This document shows positions 5,680 through 5,758 of a DNA stretch of 5,758 bases, one piece after another. Origin of the DNA: Bacteriovoracaceae bacterium (lineage in GTDB: Bacteria; Bdellovibrionota; Bacteriovoracia; Bacteriovoracales; Bacteriovoracaceae); contig CANFNN010000195.1 in NCBI GenBank assembly GCA_947448095.1, positions 1 to 5,758 on the forward strand, in the 5' to 3' direction. The notes beneath the pieces are model-generated. The model did not search any database. It saw only the letters and a program-made list of their open reading frames with translations, and was not told where the DNA came from. Numbering within the stretch: the stretch's first letter is position 1; each line of letters opens with the position of its first letter. A program made the position numbers and the translations under genes.

Positions 5680-5758
5680 GTCATAACTCTTTTTCTTAAA
5701 TTCTCAAAGTTTGACAAAAATGTTTGAGAATAATCAAAATGATGGTCATCCACTTTAT
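5676..5758 (-). CDS. C-terminal end of an unidentified gene upstream of yacG (3'-terminal fragment)
   Basis: From the right edge one minus-strand frame runs 26 codons without a stop, reading KVDDHHFDYSQTFLSNFENL then RKRVMT, and ends in TGA at 5678-5676, which overlaps the yacG ATG as ATGA. That overlap, the mixed polar/aromatic composition and the lack of a promoter-like gap support a real gene continuing beyond the window. Another frame is also open for 20 codons here, so this is not proof. Too short to assign a family. Confidence 0.5.
   Translation of the reverse strand, partial: KVDDHHFDYSQTFLSNFENLRKRVMT
5700..5731. repeat. Perfect 9-bp inverted repeat with 14-bp spacer
   Basis: ATTCTCAAA (5700-5708) and TTTGAGAAT (5723-5731) are exact inverted copies. 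The spacer holds a plus-strand TTGACA (5711-5716). It lies 21 bp upstream of the yacG start, and probably within the end of the preceding gene. It may be an operator or mRNA hairpin, or chance in AT-rich DNA. Confidence 0.4.

Noticed and set aside
5711..5740. Plus-strand promoter TTGACA-N18-CAAAAT pointing out of the window
   Set aside because: The -10 matches only four positions, the spacing is long, and the region is probably coding on the other strand; no plus-strand gene is visible to the right.

Overview
The window looks like chromosomal DNA from an AT-rich Gram-negative bacterium. It carries a KdsD-type sugar-phosphate isomerase (Kdo/LPS precursor supply), a lipoprotein with a lipobox, signal-peptide-bearing proteins and a proteobacterial-type YacG zinc protein. 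The protein style (cysteine-spaced, exported-looking hypothetical protein; bitopic coiled-coil protein paired with a periplasmic HEAT protein) makes me lean towards Bdellovibrionota or relatives. That is an inference from sequence style, not a demonstrated assignment. I see no rRNA, tRNA, CRISPR array, IS element or phage gene.

Layout. Positions 3-1226 (+) hold the C-terminal part of a gene that begins before the window. It encodes a cysteine-containing, partly hydrophobic protein that ends in what looks like a DjlA-type J domain with an HPD motif. It converges on kdsD (1223-2212, -), and the two stop codons overlap in a 4-bp TTAA. kdsD diverges across 51 bp from a small lipoprotein gene (2264-2785, +) whose product resembles the BamC/NlpB fold family. 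That gene in turn converges, again with a 4-bp stop-stop overlap, on a HEAT-repeat protein gene (2782-3600, -).

The remaining genes all run on the minus strand. Read in transcription order from the right edge they are: the last 26 codons of an unidentified gene (5758-5676), yacG (5679-5449, joined by an ATGA overlap), an inositol-monophosphatase-family gene (5492-4644, overlapping yacG by 44 nt), then an 87-bp gap with a good sigma70-type promoter and two small stem-loops. After the gap come a GTG-started membrane coiled-coil protein gene (4556-3603) and the HEAT gene 2 nt further on. The last two form a clear two-gene unit, pairing an inner-membrane protein with a cytoplasmic coiled coil and a periplasmic HEAT-repeat protein.

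Working together: most products point to the cell envelope (LPS precursor, outer-membrane lipoprotein, envelope coiled-coil plus HEAT pair), while yacG and the IMPase are housekeeping. The most intriguing item is the left-edge protein, which combines features of an exported or membrane-active protein with a J domain, normally a cytosolic Hsp70 partner. Gene packing is extreme: apart from the 51-bp and 87-bp gaps, every gene junction is overlapped or within 2 nt.
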